A stretch of DNA of 64,000 nt, from positions 1-64,000 of the forward strand of contig JBHLNL010000003.1 in assembly GCA_048941605.1 (NCBI GenBank). Reading direction: 5' to 3'. The number at the start of each line of letters is the position of its first letter. Within the stretch, counting starts at the first letter, position 1. The stretch comes from Loki-b32 sp048941605 (GTDB lineage Archaea; Asgardarchaeota; Lokiarchaeia; Sigyniarchaeales; SOKP01). The translations under genes were made by a program, and so were the position numbers. Positions 16,932-27,280 of this stretch are shown here, piece after piece. Below the pieces are notes generated by a model. The model was not told the DNA's origin. It was given only the letters and a program-made list of their open reading frames with translations, and searched no databases.

Positions 16932-18176
16932 ATGGATTCTTTAATACTTTCTCAGAATATTTCAGACTTATCTAGAGCCGAGTTATTAGATAGGGCGAGT
17001 CAGTTCATTTTTTCAACAGGTTTAAATGATGGAACCTCAAGATTATGTAAAGCCAATATGAAATATGGATTAGCGCAATTTCATCTTATTCAAGAAAAAT
17101 ATGGATTTGAACCAAGAGCAGTATTCATATCATCTCCAGATGAAACAATCTCAAGAAATAAATTCAGATGGAATTCTGGCTTAGGATATGGAGGAAGATT
17201 GAATTGGGGAGAAGGAGATGACAAATTAATCTTTCTCAATACAAAACCTAATTGTTGTGGTATTTTAGTTGGGGGATTAGAAGAATTACCTGATCCCTAC
17301 GATCTAATTAAAAAAATAGATGATATTAAATCTCATGAACTTTATTATAATGGTATCTTAATTAATTGGGATTATGGAATATCTAATCATTTTATAAATT
17401 GTTTTGAAACAAAAAATCTTTCTGATATTGATCTTCCACCTTATATGTTTTTAATTCATGGATCAGCTCCAGAGTTTAGAGATGATACCTATGGAATTGG
17501 GCTTTACATTGACAAATCAAAAACATTAAAGGAAATTTCGAAAGAAGAAAAAACTAAGTTGGGAAAGCAATTTATATTATTAGATTCTGATGCAGAGGAT
17601 TATCTCAATTTTAATAAAAAAGCATTAAAATTTTCGAATATAAAAAGAGAAAAAATAGCTGATAAATTGTTTGATTATGGATATAAAATTATATGCAATC
17701 AATCTCACCAATTTTTAAAAAACAATAACAATATGTATTTAGGAAGTAATTGTACAGATATTAAATGTGACCTAATTGAATCAGATATATTTCCTACAAC
17801 TCTAAGAGCAGACATCTCTGCATATTTATTTAGAGGAAAAAGGAATTTATCTGAAAGAACTCTTAAAAATCAAAACCTTTTAGAAAGGGCTGAAGAATTA
17901 GGACTTATAGAATTGTTAACAAATGCTTGTATTCTTCCTCATGGAGGAGGATATGAATTTACTGATGTGGACGATGTGTTAGACATACTAGAATATAAAG
18001 ATCAAAGATATTTTGTCACTTCTCTAAGTAAGAATACTAGCAGAATAAAAATTATTAGGAATGTAAATGAATTGCAATTTGGATATAGGGGTCGAGATGT
18101 TGTTCTTAAATCTATTCAATTGGATCTTGGAGAAATTATCGCTCGATTAAATCCTTTATTTTCATTAAAATTATAA
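16932..18176 (+). CDS. Uncharacterised 414-residue protein
   Basis: Not recognised. The protein is cytosolic-looking, mixed alpha/beta, with glycine-rich stretches (WNSGLGYGGRLNWGEG near residue 75; CCGILVGGLEELPDP near 112) and a histidine/glycine cluster LPHGGGYEF near residue 337. A Cys, His and Asn-rich patch (ICNQSHQFL) lies near 256. Those polar clusters could be an active site, but no family motif can be named. Expression from its own promoter is likely: it is divergent from the ATPase pair and convergent with metG, whose stop lies 1 base away. Codon use and AT content match the neighbourhood. Confidence 0.7.
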   Translation: MDSLILSQNISDLSRAELLDRASQFIFSTGLNDGTSRLCKANMKYGLAQFHLIQEKYGFEPRAVFISSPDETISRNKFRWNSGLGYGGRLNWGEGDDKLIFLNTKPNCCGILVGGLEELPDPYDLIKKIDDIKSHELYYNGILINWDYGISNHFINCFETKNLSDIDLPPYMFLIHGSAPEFRDDTYGIGLYIDKSKTLKEISKEEKTKLGKQFILLDSDAEDYLNFNKKALKFSNIKREKIADKLFDYGYKIICNQSHQFLKNNNNMYLGSNCTDIKCDLIESDIFPTTLRADISAYLFRGKRNLSERTLKNQNLLERAEELGLIELLTNACILPHGGGYEFTDVDDVLDILEYKDQRYFVTSLSKNTSRIKIIRNVNELQFGYRGRDVVLKSIQLDLGEIIARLNPLFSLKL

Positions 18177-18177
18177 A

Positions 18178-20235
18178 TTATTCTATTCGTGCTCCAAGAG
18201 GTAAATCCTTATCGGGTACTAATATAGAAACATTTTTACCCTCGACAGCAGCAAGAAGCATTCCTTCACTTAAAATTCCTCTTAATTTTCTTGGTTCTAA
18301 ATTTGTTAAGACTACAATTTTCTTTCCTTTTAAATTTTCGATTTTGTAATGCTCAGCTAAACCAGCTACTAACGTTCTCTTTTCAGTTCCCAAATCAATA
18401 GATAATTTATAGAGCTTGTCCGCTTTAGGTACTCTTTCAACATTTTCGACCAGAGCAACTCGAATATCTAATTTTTGAAAATCTTCATATGAAATCAGTT
18501 CTTTTTCACCTTTTAATGGTTTTTTTTCTTTTAGTTTTTTATATTCTTCTTTAATTTCCTCAATATCAAATTTTTGAAAAAGGGGTTCCGGCTTTTTAAT
18601 TTGTTGTCCTTCTCTTATAGAATTTTCATTTATACTATCCCATGCTAATTCTGATAATTTTGGACAATTTAAGTATGATAAAATCTTCTCAGAGGTATCT
18701 GGGATGAAAGGACCTAATAATATAGCTAAAGCATATGATGCTTGAGCACACAAATTAAAAACATAACCCGCAGCGGCTTTATTTTTCTTAATCAAGTGCC
18801 ATGGTGCTTTTTCATTTAAATAGACATTCCCATCTCTTCCAAAATTCACAATTTCTCTCAATGCTTTCCTGATTTCAAATTTTTGTAATAAATTTCCTAT
18901 TATCTCAGAAATAGAGTTTAATTTTAATATAAAAGCTTTATCGACTTCATCTGGTTCAAATTTTTCTGGAACTCTACTATTAAATTGCCTATTAATAAAA
19001 GTCATAGAGCGATGAATAAAATTACCGATTACATCATTTAGCATTTTATTATTATTATCAAATTCAGACCATAAGAATGATGTGTCACTCGTTTCAGGTC
19101 TATTATATAATAGATTAAAACGCCAATAATCCAAAGGAGCCAGCTCTAACGCCTCATCTATCCAAATACCAATTCCTCTTGATTTTGAGAATTTTTGATT
19201 TTCATACATCAACCATTCAGTAGATGATACATTATATGGTAATACAAGTTTTTCACTTTCACTTTTATTATCATTGTAAGCTAATAATAATCCAGGAAAT
19301 ACAATTAAATGAAAAATGATATTATCTTTCCCAATAAAAAAAACTGTTCTTGTTTTAGGATCATTCCAAAAGTAATTGAATTTACTTGGATAGTTAACTA
19401 TTTTTTCAGCCCATTCTTTAACAGCAGTGACATATCCCAATACTGCTTCAAACCATACATATATTGTTTTATCTTCAGCATTCTTAAATGGAGCTGGAAT
19501 TCCCCATTCTAAATCTCGCGTAATTGCTCGTTCAGGTAAACCTTCGGTTATACTATTTAAGCACATTTGTCGCGCATTAGTAGGGATTATTTCATTTTCT
19601 TCAATTAATTTCTTTAATTTGTCTTGTAATTTTGGTTGATCAAAATACCAATGTCTTGTTTTTTTAATTATGGGATTACTTCCACATATAGCACATCTAG
19701 GTTTTATTAATTCTAAAGGAGTTAGCAGTTTTTGGCAACTATCGCATTGATCTCCACGTGCATCTTCGAAACCGCAGTTTGGGCATGTTCCTTCCACGAA
19801 TCTGTCAGGGAGAAATAAATTATCCTGTTTGCAATAAAGCGATTCAATCTCTTTTTCGAAAATGTATCCATTTTTCTGTATATCTAAATACATTTTCTGC
19901 ACAAATTCTATATGTGTGGGATTGTGAGTTATTGTATAGTTATCAAAAGAAATTTGCCATTTCTCATGCAAGTCTTTGATAATCTTATGATATTTAAAGG
20001 CTATTTCTTCAGCAGAAACTTTTAATCTTTTAGCTTCTACAGAAACTGGGGTTCCGTGAGAGTCAGAACCAGAAACAAAAACTACTTCATCCCCTTTCAT
20101 TCTCAAGAATCTCGCAAATACATCTGCTGAAAGTGTACTTCCAATCAAATTACCTAAATGTGGTGTAGCATTTACATATGGCCACGCCGAAGTGACAACC
20201 CATTTATTTCTCTTTTTAGTATCTAATTTAATCAA
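18178..20235 (-). CDS. metG: Methionyl-tRNA synthetase with C-terminal EMAP-II-like tRNA-binding domain
   Basis: Charges tRNA-Met in the cytosol. The 685 residues contain the class I HIGH-like motif PHLGN near residue 26, a zinc-binding insert with CPNC, CDSC and CAIC around 146-180, and the KMSKS-like KFSKS near residue 350. The last 110 residues form a fused tRNA-binding domain (FQKLDIRVALVENVERV ... LEPRKLRGILSEGMLLA) that some archaea encode separately. Full length and intact. The start was chosen at the ATG upstream of WVVTSAWPYVNATPHLGN, which leaves a normal N-terminal length. Its 5' end is 75 bases from the vWA-RING gene on the same strand. Confidence 0.96.
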   Translation of the reverse strand: MIKLDTKKRNKWVVTSAWPYVNATPHLGNLIGSTLSADVFARFLRMKGDEVVFVSGSDSHGTPVSVEAKRLKVSAEEIAFKYHKIIKDLHEKWQISFDNYTITHNPTHIEFVQKMYLDIQKNGYIFEKEIESLYCKQDNLFLPDRFVEGTCPNCGFEDARGDQCDSCQKLLTPLELIKPRCAICGSNPIIKKTRHWYFDQPKLQDKLKKLIEENEIIPTNARQMCLNSITEGLPERAITRDLEWGIPAPFKNAEDKTIYVWFEAVLGYVTAVKEWAEKIVNYPSKFNYFWNDPKTRTVFFIGKDNIIFHLIVFPGLLLAYNDNKSESEKLVLPYNVSSTEWLMYENQKFSKSRGIGIWIDEALELAPLDYWRFNLLYNRPETSDTSFLWSEFDNNNKMLNDVIGNFIHRSMTFINRQFNSRVPEKFEPDEVDKAFILKLNSISEIIGNLLQKFEIRKALREIVNFGRDGNVYLNEKAPWHLIKKNKAAAGYVFNLCAQASYALAILLGPFIPDTSEKILSYLNCPKLSELAWDSINENSIREGQQIKKPEPLFQKFDIEEIKEEYKKLKEKKPLKGEKELISYEDFQKLDIRVALVENVERVPKADKLYKLSIDLGTEKRTLVAGLAEHYKIENLKGKKIVVLTNLEPRKLRGILSEGMLLAAVEGKNVSILVPDKDLPLGARIE

Positions 20236-20310
20236 CCTCTCAATGTAAATTTATTAATAAAAAGAATCCTAAACTTAAATAATTTAAATAAAATAAGAAT
20301 TAATAATTAG

Positions 20311-21492
20311 TTATTTTAAGGTTATTTTTGCACCACAATATCTACAAGCACTTAATTCTTTGTACATCTTTTGAAAGCAGGGTTCATGGTAATAAGCATT
20401 ACATTTTTCACATTTATATACCTTAAAATCACCCAAAAAAATACTATGGCAATAAGAGCAAGATGCGTTGATTCCATTAATTTCTTCCTCAGGAATTATT
20501 GATAATTTAGTCTCATAAAATTCATCTTCTTCAGCAATTTTAATTTCTGGAAGTTCTTCTGCCTTTTCTTCAATAAGCTTTAATGCTACTCTTGGTAATT
20601 CTAATAAAAAGAAGCAAAATGGGCATCGGAACACATTTTCTTTATATTCTGTTTTCTTAGCCCACATAGCAGCACAAGATAAATGCATTGCTCGATCACA
20701 GCTAGGACAATAGCGACCTTCACTAAAAAAATCAGATCCAGTGACTGCTGCTTTTACAGAGTGGCAAATTTGACATTTATCTTGTCCTCGTACATTTCCT
20801 TTCATCATTAATCTAATATCTAATAAAGAAGGCCTTCTTAAAGGAAGAGCAATTTCACTAATTAAAGGAGCTTTTTTGTCTTTATTATTAGGAGAGAAAT
20901 AATCTGTGGTTGCTTTTACTTCTTTTTTAGCAGCAAATTCATTTCCAGCATTAATAAATGCTTTAGAATTATTAAAATACCCGAAATCTCCTCCTGTTGA
21001 TTGTGTTATTCTTTTTAAGGAGTTTTCACTATGATCTTGTTCACCACCTAATTGAAGAGCATCGATAAAGACACCTAAACCTTTTGCAATGTTAACAATC
21101 TTTTGTAATTTACCAATATCAGTATCTAACTTATTATCTGTAATAATAAATATTCGTGCGACTTTTCCTCCAATTTTTCTCATTTCTTCTACAATAATTT
21201 GTAAGGCAAATGCAATACCTTCATGTAAAAAACCCCGACCTGAAATTTGAAGTTTTTTTAAGGATTCAATTAATTGATTCTCTTCGAAGGCAAAATCAAT
21301 TAGCTTTTTTGTCACATTTCCAAAAGTTATTATTGAAATTCGATCCTTCATATCAATAGATAACTTAGAATGGATAAAATTCCTAACCGTCTGTAATTCA
21401 ATAGTTAATCTACTAGGTTTGAAATCCTTTCTTAACATAGATCTAGATGCGTCTAAAAGAATGACAGTATCTTCAATTTTTTGAATAGGCAA
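20311..21492 (-). CDS. p44/Ssl1-like protein: von Willebrand A domain plus two RING/PHD-type zinc fingers
   Basis: 393 residues. Residues 8-185 form a vWA domain with a MIDAS motif DASRS (14-18) and a later Asp119. The run KDFKPSRLT just after the MIDAS resembles the equivalent segment of eukaryotic TFIIH p44. Two cross-brace zinc modules follow: C240, C243, C262, C265, H270, C273, C290, C293, then C345, C348, C361, C364, H369, C372, C383, C386. The second contains VYKCEKCNAYYHEPC, again in the p44 RING style. Eukaryotic p44 is a TFIIH subunit that stimulates XPD; RING domains can also be ubiquitin ligases. Which role applies here is open. Confidence 0.82.
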   Translation of the reverse strand: MPIQKIEDTVILLDASRSMLRKDFKPSRLTIELQTVRNFIHSKLSIDMKDRISIITFGNVTKKLIDFAFEENQLIESLKKLQISGRGFLHEGIAFALQIIVEEMRKIGGKVARIFIITDNKLDTDIGKLQKIVNIAKGLGVFIDALQLGGEQDHSENSLKRITQSTGGDFGYFNNSKAFINAGNEFAAKKEVKATTDYFSPNNKDKKAPLISEIALPLRRPSLLDIRLMMKGNVRGQDKCQICHSVKAAVTGSDFFSEGRYCPSCDRAMHLSCAAMWAKKTEYKENVFRCPFCFFLLELPRVALKLIEEKAEELPEIKIAEEDEFYETKLSIIPEEEINGINASCSYCHSIFLGDFKVYKCEKCNAYYHEPCFQKMYKELSACRYCGAKITLK

Positions 21493-21583
21493 ATTATCCC
21501 AAAAATTACCTTTTAAATTAAAAATTAATAAAATAATAGTAGTAGAATCTTATAAATTTCTATATCTATATTGAGTTATTTTC

Positions 21584-22936
21584 TTATTTTATGAATTCAT
21601 AAGCAAACAGGGTATAAACTTTAATTGCATTGATAAAGTCTTCTATTTCTATATTTTCATCAGTTGAATGTGCAGTTGCACCACTTCCAGGTCCAAACAT
21701 TATTGTTTCTGGGCAATAACCATCATTACGTAAATGTGAAGTATCAGCACTGGCAGGAAACATGAAATAATATGGTTTCTCATTATAGGCTTTTTCGACT
21801 ATTCGATAAAAATCTTTTAAAGGAGATGATTTTTTCCATTCTTTCCAAAATGAAGGTTCAGAATATTGAACAGTTTCTAAATAAACAAAAACTTCTTCTG
21901 GAGCTCCTACTGGTTCACTTTTTACAATATATCCAATATCTTCTTCGATCACTCTTTTTAATCCCTCAATAATAGGTTCTATTTTTTGGTTCGGTAAAAG
22001 TCTAAAATCAATATATGCTTCACATTTATCGGGTACAACATTATCTTTGATTCCTCCTTTAATGATAGTTAAGCTCTTAGTAAATTGCGTCAATGCTTTT
22101 AAAACATTTTTCAGAAAATGTTGTTCATTTAAAACTCTTTCTAAAGCTTCCAAACTAGGAAAAGAAACACTCATTAACTTTTTTAATTCCTCAAATGAGA
22201 ATGGTGGTTTAATTTTTGGAATATAATTATCTATGTTGTCTAAATTCTGAATTATCTCACTCATCATGTATATTGCATTTTTTCCCATGAATGGCCAATT
22301 AGAATGTGTAGAAATTCCATTTGTAATTATCTTTATAACAAGACGTCCTCTTTCACCAATGCTAATACAGTGAGGTAAAGGTTTAAGTCTAGTTGGTTCT
22401 GAGATAATAGTAAAATGAGGTTTAATTGATTTTAATTCATTGTGAATACACCATTCAGTTCCATATTTACCTCCTGTTTCTTCATCAGCAACTGCATTCA
22501 AAATTAGATTTCCAGAAGTTTTTAATTTTAGTTTTTTCAGAATTTTTAGAGCGATAATCATTGCTGCTAATCCTCCTTTCATATCTGTAGAACCTCTTCC
22601 ATAAATATATTTCTTTCTTTTGATTGTGGCAGATAATGGTGGATATTTCCATTCTTCTTCAATTCCTGGCGGTACTACATCCATATGACCATTATATAGG
22701 AGAATTTTTCCCTTAAAGCTGTCATTCAAATACGCAATTAAGTTTGCACGATTATCACCAAAAGGAAAAATATCTGATTTTATGTTAGATTTTTTTAAAT
22801 ATTTGTCAATAATGAAAGCGACATTTTTTTCATTCCCAGGAGGATTGTAAGATTCAGTTTGAATTAATTCTCTAAAAAATTCAATATATTCATCCCGATT
22901 ATTCTCAATTTCATTAAAAATTAACTCTTCGCTCAT
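21584..22936 (-). CDS. M20-family metallopeptidase (ArgE/DapE/ACY1 type)
   Basis: A 450-residue zinc-dependent amidohydrolase or peptidase. All usual metal and catalytic elements are visible: the His of YNGHMDVVPP near residue 84, the bridging Asp in RGSTDMKGG near 117, the Glu pair of DEETGG near 151, and a late SADTSH segment near 400 with HS near 427. A dimerisation domain lies in the middle (SIGERGRLVIKI onward). The substrate (acetylated amino acid, succinyl-diaminopimelate or a dipeptide) cannot be decided. It is a useful in-window control for the degenerate M20 protein at 57620-59059. Confidence 0.88.
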   Translation of the reverse strand: MSEELIFNEIENNRDEYIEFFRELIQTESYNPPGNEKNVAFIIDKYLKKSNIKSDIFPFGDNRANLIAYLNDSFKGKILLYNGHMDVVPPGIEEEWKYPPLSATIKRKKYIYGRGSTDMKGGLAAMIIALKILKKLKLKTSGNLILNAVADEETGGKYGTEWCIHNELKSIKPHFTIISEPTRLKPLPHCISIGERGRLVIKIITNGISTHSNWPFMGKNAIYMMSEIIQNLDNIDNYIPKIKPPFSFEELKKLMSVSFPSLEALERVLNEQHFLKNVLKALTQFTKSLTIIKGGIKDNVVPDKCEAYIDFRLLPNQKIEPIIEGLKRVIEEDIGYIVKSEPVGAPEEVFVYLETVQYSEPSFWKEWKKSSPLKDFYRIVEKAYNEKPYYFMFPASADTSHLRNDGYCPETIMFGPGSGATAHSTDENIEIEDFINAIKVYTLFAYEFIK

Positions 22937-23102
22937 ATAGATACCCTTTACAATTATTAGTTATGTTCCTATTTAAGAAAAATTTGAAAGTTTAAAATAT
23001 TTTGTTATATCAAGGATCTCACCAATAAAATTAATATAATTAGGAAATTTTAATACTTTTAAATTATTTTATAAACAAAAATTAGATTATACGGTTATTT
23101 TA

Positions 23103-26100
23103 TTGATTCGACGAAAAAAAGAGATAAAACGGATACTCTTTGTTACAATTTTTATTATTACAATTTTCTTGTCTAATATACAAATCCTCAATAATTTTAA
23201 TGTATTCCAAGATGATACGAAAAATACTACTGTTAATGAAAATCTATTAGAAGATCTTCCTCAGATTGCTATTTCTGATGTGAATGGAAACTTTACGGGT
23301 TCTGGGATAGATCAAGCTGTAAGAGTATATGCAAACAATAAATCTCAGAATTTACTGAACAATGAGAAATATTTTGAAATTCCTTCTCTACCAACAGTGG
23401 ATATGTATATGTCGTCTGGGGATTTTAATTTTACGTTTCAAAATAACTTTACAACAAACTATATTATTGAAGATGACGATGCACTCTATGCAGATGATTT
23501 TATCTCCTTTGATTATGATTCTGGATATTCAAGTATTACTTTCACAAATGGTACCCCAACTGAACCCTGGAGTTTCGGTAGTTTAACAGATGATAATAAT
23601 GGAACATATATATCTGTTACTGCTAGTACTGGTTTGTTAAATTTTACTGTAGCCGCTGATTTTACTGGAACGGAATATACTTCTGGAGTTATCCAAGGAA
23701 ACGTAGAATTTAATCGTAGTAAGATTCTTGGTTTTATATCATCATTAGTTTTCAGAATTATGAGTGATAAAAATGCTAATTTAACAGTAAGGATAAAAAA
23801 TTATGATCAATCTTCGTGGAAAGAAGTGATATCTAATCTCCTCATTAATGGCAGTCTGGGACGTCAGGAGTTAAGACAACGTATTATTAATGAAAATCTA
23901 AATTTCATTGATCCATCAGAAATATGTTATATTCAGTTTATTTTTGATAGATATGATCAAACTTCATTTACAACAAGATTAAATGGGTATGATATGAGAG
24001 CTACTTATGCTTTTGATCTTCCAATAACTAATCAATCCTATGTAGCTTTAGAGTTTGATTTAAAGGGTGAAGAGTCTGCTCTTAATGGGTTTTATGGATG
24101 GATAAGGACCCTTGATCTTGTAGAAGCTACAACTACACAATTAAATATATCGCTATATCGTGCTAATAGAACTGTTGTAAGGATTCCCTCAAATTTACGT
24201 AATATTGACTTAGGTCCAGATTACAATGATATGATAGATTCGTTTATAGTAAGTAATTATTATGAAGATGCTTTATCTTATTTTGCATTTGATATAAGTA
24301 ATACCGGCAAACTAAACCTTTCTAATTATTTTATAGTTGTAAAATCTAATAATCCTAAAGAAGTTTATAGCTTGGTCACCCTCCCTTGGTTTGATTATGG
24401 AGATGATAAAACTGAACATCAACTAAAAACCACTAATAATGATGGAATCAATTGGGCAAACGCTAAAAAAGTGGTTATTTCTGACTTTCGACCATATACA
24501 TCAGGACAATTAGATGCTAGCTCTTTCAAACTAAATGTAACAAGAGGGTATATGCCCTCAGATTTCGCTGTAAATGGTAACTATACTTTAAGGATTCAGG
24601 ATATCCCATTGGAAAATTTGGTTATTAGTACTTCACCCTATAATGAAAGTTCATACTTAACATGGGGTTTAGGTAGATGGGATCACAATTTTATTACACC
24701 AATCACCGATCCTGGAAATGTTTTTCGAATAGATCTCACTTGGAATAAAACAATTATTAAAGGATTTAAGTTCAATTTAACATCAGTTGAACCTGCTGGT
24801 ATTGGATACTCTGTGAATGCTTATTGGATTGAAAACGCTTCAACATCATATATCGCAACTTATGATATTGATCCTGAATGGTTTTATACTTATAATTTTG
24901 ATAAAAATGATCCGTTATTTGATACCTGGAATTTTTTTGAATTTTGGTACACATTTCCTAGTTATCTTTCAGCTAATAATGTAACAAATCCAAATAACGA
25001 GAAAATTCTCCCTAAATCTCCTGGAGAAAGCCCTCTAACTGAAAATCCCAGCAAAAAAAAGGTAATTATCTCGAAAGACATTGCTACGCTTAGTGGAGAT
25101 TATATTCTTAATCTAACTTCATTTAATTTTATCTATGATATGCATAGTTATATTAATTATTATGGAAAATTATGGGAATCAAATGGTTTCATGAATGGTG
25201 ATAATGTTTCTTTAAGCGTAGATGTACAAGATCATAATAATAATGCCCCGAAAAATGGCGATGTAAATGCTGTTCTTTTTTACCCAAATGGCACAAAATT
25301 TCGTGAATTAAATTGGTCAAATGGCTTTATAGAGGGATCTAAACTCGTTTACGATTTTAATAATCAGACAATTTTAGACATTACAATAGATCTCACGACT
25401 TTCGGTGAATATCATCTAGGATTCTTTTGGTTTAATGATTCTGCTATAGGATGTAAAAAATTGACAATTTACATTGATTTATATGATATTGAATTATACA
25501 ATCTGGAATATTATTCCTTGTTAAATAAAAATATATTGGATGGAGAAATTATCAATAAAGTTTTCGACAATTACACTATGCTAGTAGCTTCCATAAATGA
25601 AACTACAGGGCTTTCTATGCCAAATTTCTATCCAATCAATAATAGCGATTTAAATGAACTGTTTTCTTATAATATTGATGGGCAAGAACTTCAAGTTATG
25701 TTAAATTCCTTTCTTCAAAGTGAAAATATCTTAAATCCTAGTGAAACTGTCAATATAAAACTGACTCTTCAGAATTTGCATTCTTTTCTTCCTATAGATG
25801 TCATCGTTGAAGTGAAATTGGTATCATTTATAAATGAACAATGGATTATCGCAGAAAATACTTCTGATCCTGTTCAATTATACTTTTCAGGACATCCAAA
25901 TGATACATTTGAATTTAATATGGATCTAACAATTCCTGATTTCGATGTAATTACGAAAATATGGCGTGGTGTTAATGCACCAATCAGATTAGGGGGCGCA
26001 AAAACAATAGTAACAATATATATCGATGACCCTATTAAAATGGGTGAGTATGTAATTCCTGATTACTCTTTATTGAGTAATGAAACTTCTAATAATTTTG

Positions 26101-27233
26101 AAGGACACATCCTAGGAATGAGGGTAGCAGAAGAAACAGAAAGTATAACTATTATATACGATTTTAAAAGAAGTGAATGTATTTATTATCCCAATACTTC
26201 AAAGTTTTTAGTTAATATAATTGATCAGAATTATATAAGTAGCTACAAGCAATTTACAAATGAATTTTCTTTGAATCTCAATAGTAAATTTACTGAAATT
26301 ACAATAAAGCCTAGGATTCCTACTAAAGGGCAGACATTTAATTTAAGTACAATTTTGACAACTGAGTTTGGAGTTGAATTACCTGGAAGAAATGTTACCT
26401 GTCAGTATTATGATGTTGATACTTGGATTAACATAAGTTCTGATATAACTAATCTAAATGGTTACGCATCATTTCTAATTAACACTCAAGTAATTAACTT
26501 CACTGATGATTTACTATTAAAATTGCGTTGGAATGGGGATACTATTAATGCAGTGTCAAAGAATGTTACAGTTGAGGTAATACATCCAGCGAATAATCTT
26601 TCACTCTCAATTATATCGAGAGATGTAAATATATATCGAAATAGAGACACATCATTCATAATTGGGCTTTTTAACATTGGAAATTCCGACCTTAAAGTTA
26701 CTAATATTACTATTGGATTTAATCATGATTTAGATTATTTAATAGTCGAAAGAAATAATCTTATTTTGAATCTATTTCCTGCTGGAGAAAGTACTTCATT
26801 GATTATAGTTGTTTCAGTGAGTGATATTAAAACTCTTACAATATCAGTTTCAATAACAGCGCAAAATATACTTACGAACGAAAGTATTATAATGTTTGAA
26901 GAAGTTACCTATCGAACTTTTGAGCCTCCTATTTATTTTTTCCTCATAGAATATTTTATCTTCATCATGATATCTGCGTTTGCTTTGATCTGGATTATTG
27001 CGATATTACTGGCTAGAAAAACTAAAAAGAGATTAGAAACCCCAGTCACTAAGGAAGAAGCCAAAAAACCCCGAAAAGGAAAGTACGTGCCTGTTGCGGA
27101 ATTAAAAAAACCTACAGTGACTAAAAAAATAGTAAAAAAGAAAGAAGAACCTAAGGAGGAAGAAAAAACTGATTTAGATTCACTTCTTGAAGAGAGAGGA
27201 CTAGTTGATGAAAAGCAGAAATCTAAAAAGTAA
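23103..27233 (+). CDS. Giant membrane-anchored cell-surface protein
   Basis: 1376 residues. A basic N-terminus (RRKKEIKR) and hydrophobic segment ILFVTIFIITIFLSNI form a signal/anchor. A long extracellular part rich in Asn, Asp, Tyr and Ser follows, with very many N-glycosylation sequons, mostly beta-strand in character. Near residue 1160-1290 there are Ig/CARDB-like strands. A C-terminal helix (about 1278-1300, FFLIEYFIFIMISAF...) is followed by a lysine/glutamate-rich cytoplasmic tail. Start is TTG; no ATG lies before the signal segment. Likely a surface-layer, adhesin or receptor-type protein; no enzymatic motif. Own promoter region of 165 AT-rich bases upstream. Confidence 0.82.
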   Translation: MIRRKKEIKRILFVTIFIITIFLSNIQILNNFNVFQDDTKNTTVNENLLEDLPQIAISDVNGNFTGSGIDQAVRVYANNKSQNLLNNEKYFEIPSLPTVDMYMSSGDFNFTFQNNFTTNYIIEDDDALYADDFISFDYDSGYSSITFTNGTPTEPWSFGSLTDDNNGTYISVTASTGLLNFTVAADFTGTEYTSGVIQGNVEFNRSKILGFISSLVFRIMSDKNANLTVRIKNYDQSSWKEVISNLLINGSLGRQELRQRIINENLNFIDPSEICYIQFIFDRYDQTSFTTRLNGYDMRATYAFDLPITNQSYVALEFDLKGEESALNGFYGWIRTLDLVEATTTQLNISLYRANRTVVRIPSNLRNIDLGPDYNDMIDSFIVSNYYEDALSYFAFDISNTGKLNLSNYFIVVKSNNPKEVYSLVTLPWFDYGDDKTEHQLKTTNNDGINWANAKKVVISDFRPYTSGQLDASSFKLNVTRGYMPSDFAVNGNYTLRIQDIPLENLVISTSPYNESSYLTWGLGRWDHNFITPITDPGNVFRIDLTWNKTIIKGFKFNLTSVEPAGIGYSVNAYWIENASTSYIATYDIDPEWFYTYNFDKNDPLFDTWNFFEFWYTFPSYLSANNVTNPNNEKILPKSPGESPLTENPSKKKVIISKDIATLSGDYILNLTSFNFIYDMHSYINYYGKLWESNGFMNGDNVSLSVDVQDHNNNAPKNGDVNAVLFYPNGTKFRELNWSNGFIEGSKLVYDFNNQTILDITIDLTTFGEYHLGFFWFNDSAIGCKKLTIYIDLYDIELYNLEYYSLLNKNILDGEIINKVFDNYTMLVASINETTGLSMPNFYPINNSDLNELFSYNIDGQELQVMLNSFLQSENILNPSETVNIKLTLQNLHSFLPIDVIVEVKLVSFINEQWIIAENTSDPVQLYFSGHPNDTFEFNMDLTIPDFDVITKIWRGVNAPIRLGGAKTIVTIYIDDPIKMGEYVIPDYSLLSNETSNNFEGHILGMRVAEETESITIIYDFKRSECIYYPNTSKFLVNIIDQNYISSYKQFTNEFSLNLNSKFTEITIKPRIPTKGQTFNLSTILTTEFGVELPGRNVTCQYYDVDTWINISSDITNLNGYASFLINTQVINFTDDLLLKLRWNGDTINAVSKNVTVEVIHPANNLSLSIISRDVNIYRNRDTSFIIGLFNIGNSDLKVTNITIGFNHDLDYLIVERNNLILNLFPAGESTSLIIVVSVSDIKTLTISVSITAQNILTNESIIMFEEVTYRTFEPPIYFFLIEYFIFIMISAFALIWIIAILLARKTKKRLETPVTKEEAKKPRKGKYVPVAELKKPTVTKKIVKKKEEPKEEEKTDLDSLLEERGLVDEKQKSKK

Positions 27234-27280
27234 ATTTCTCCCTTTCTTTTATTCCGATCTTAAAAAAAAGGTAAGATAAT

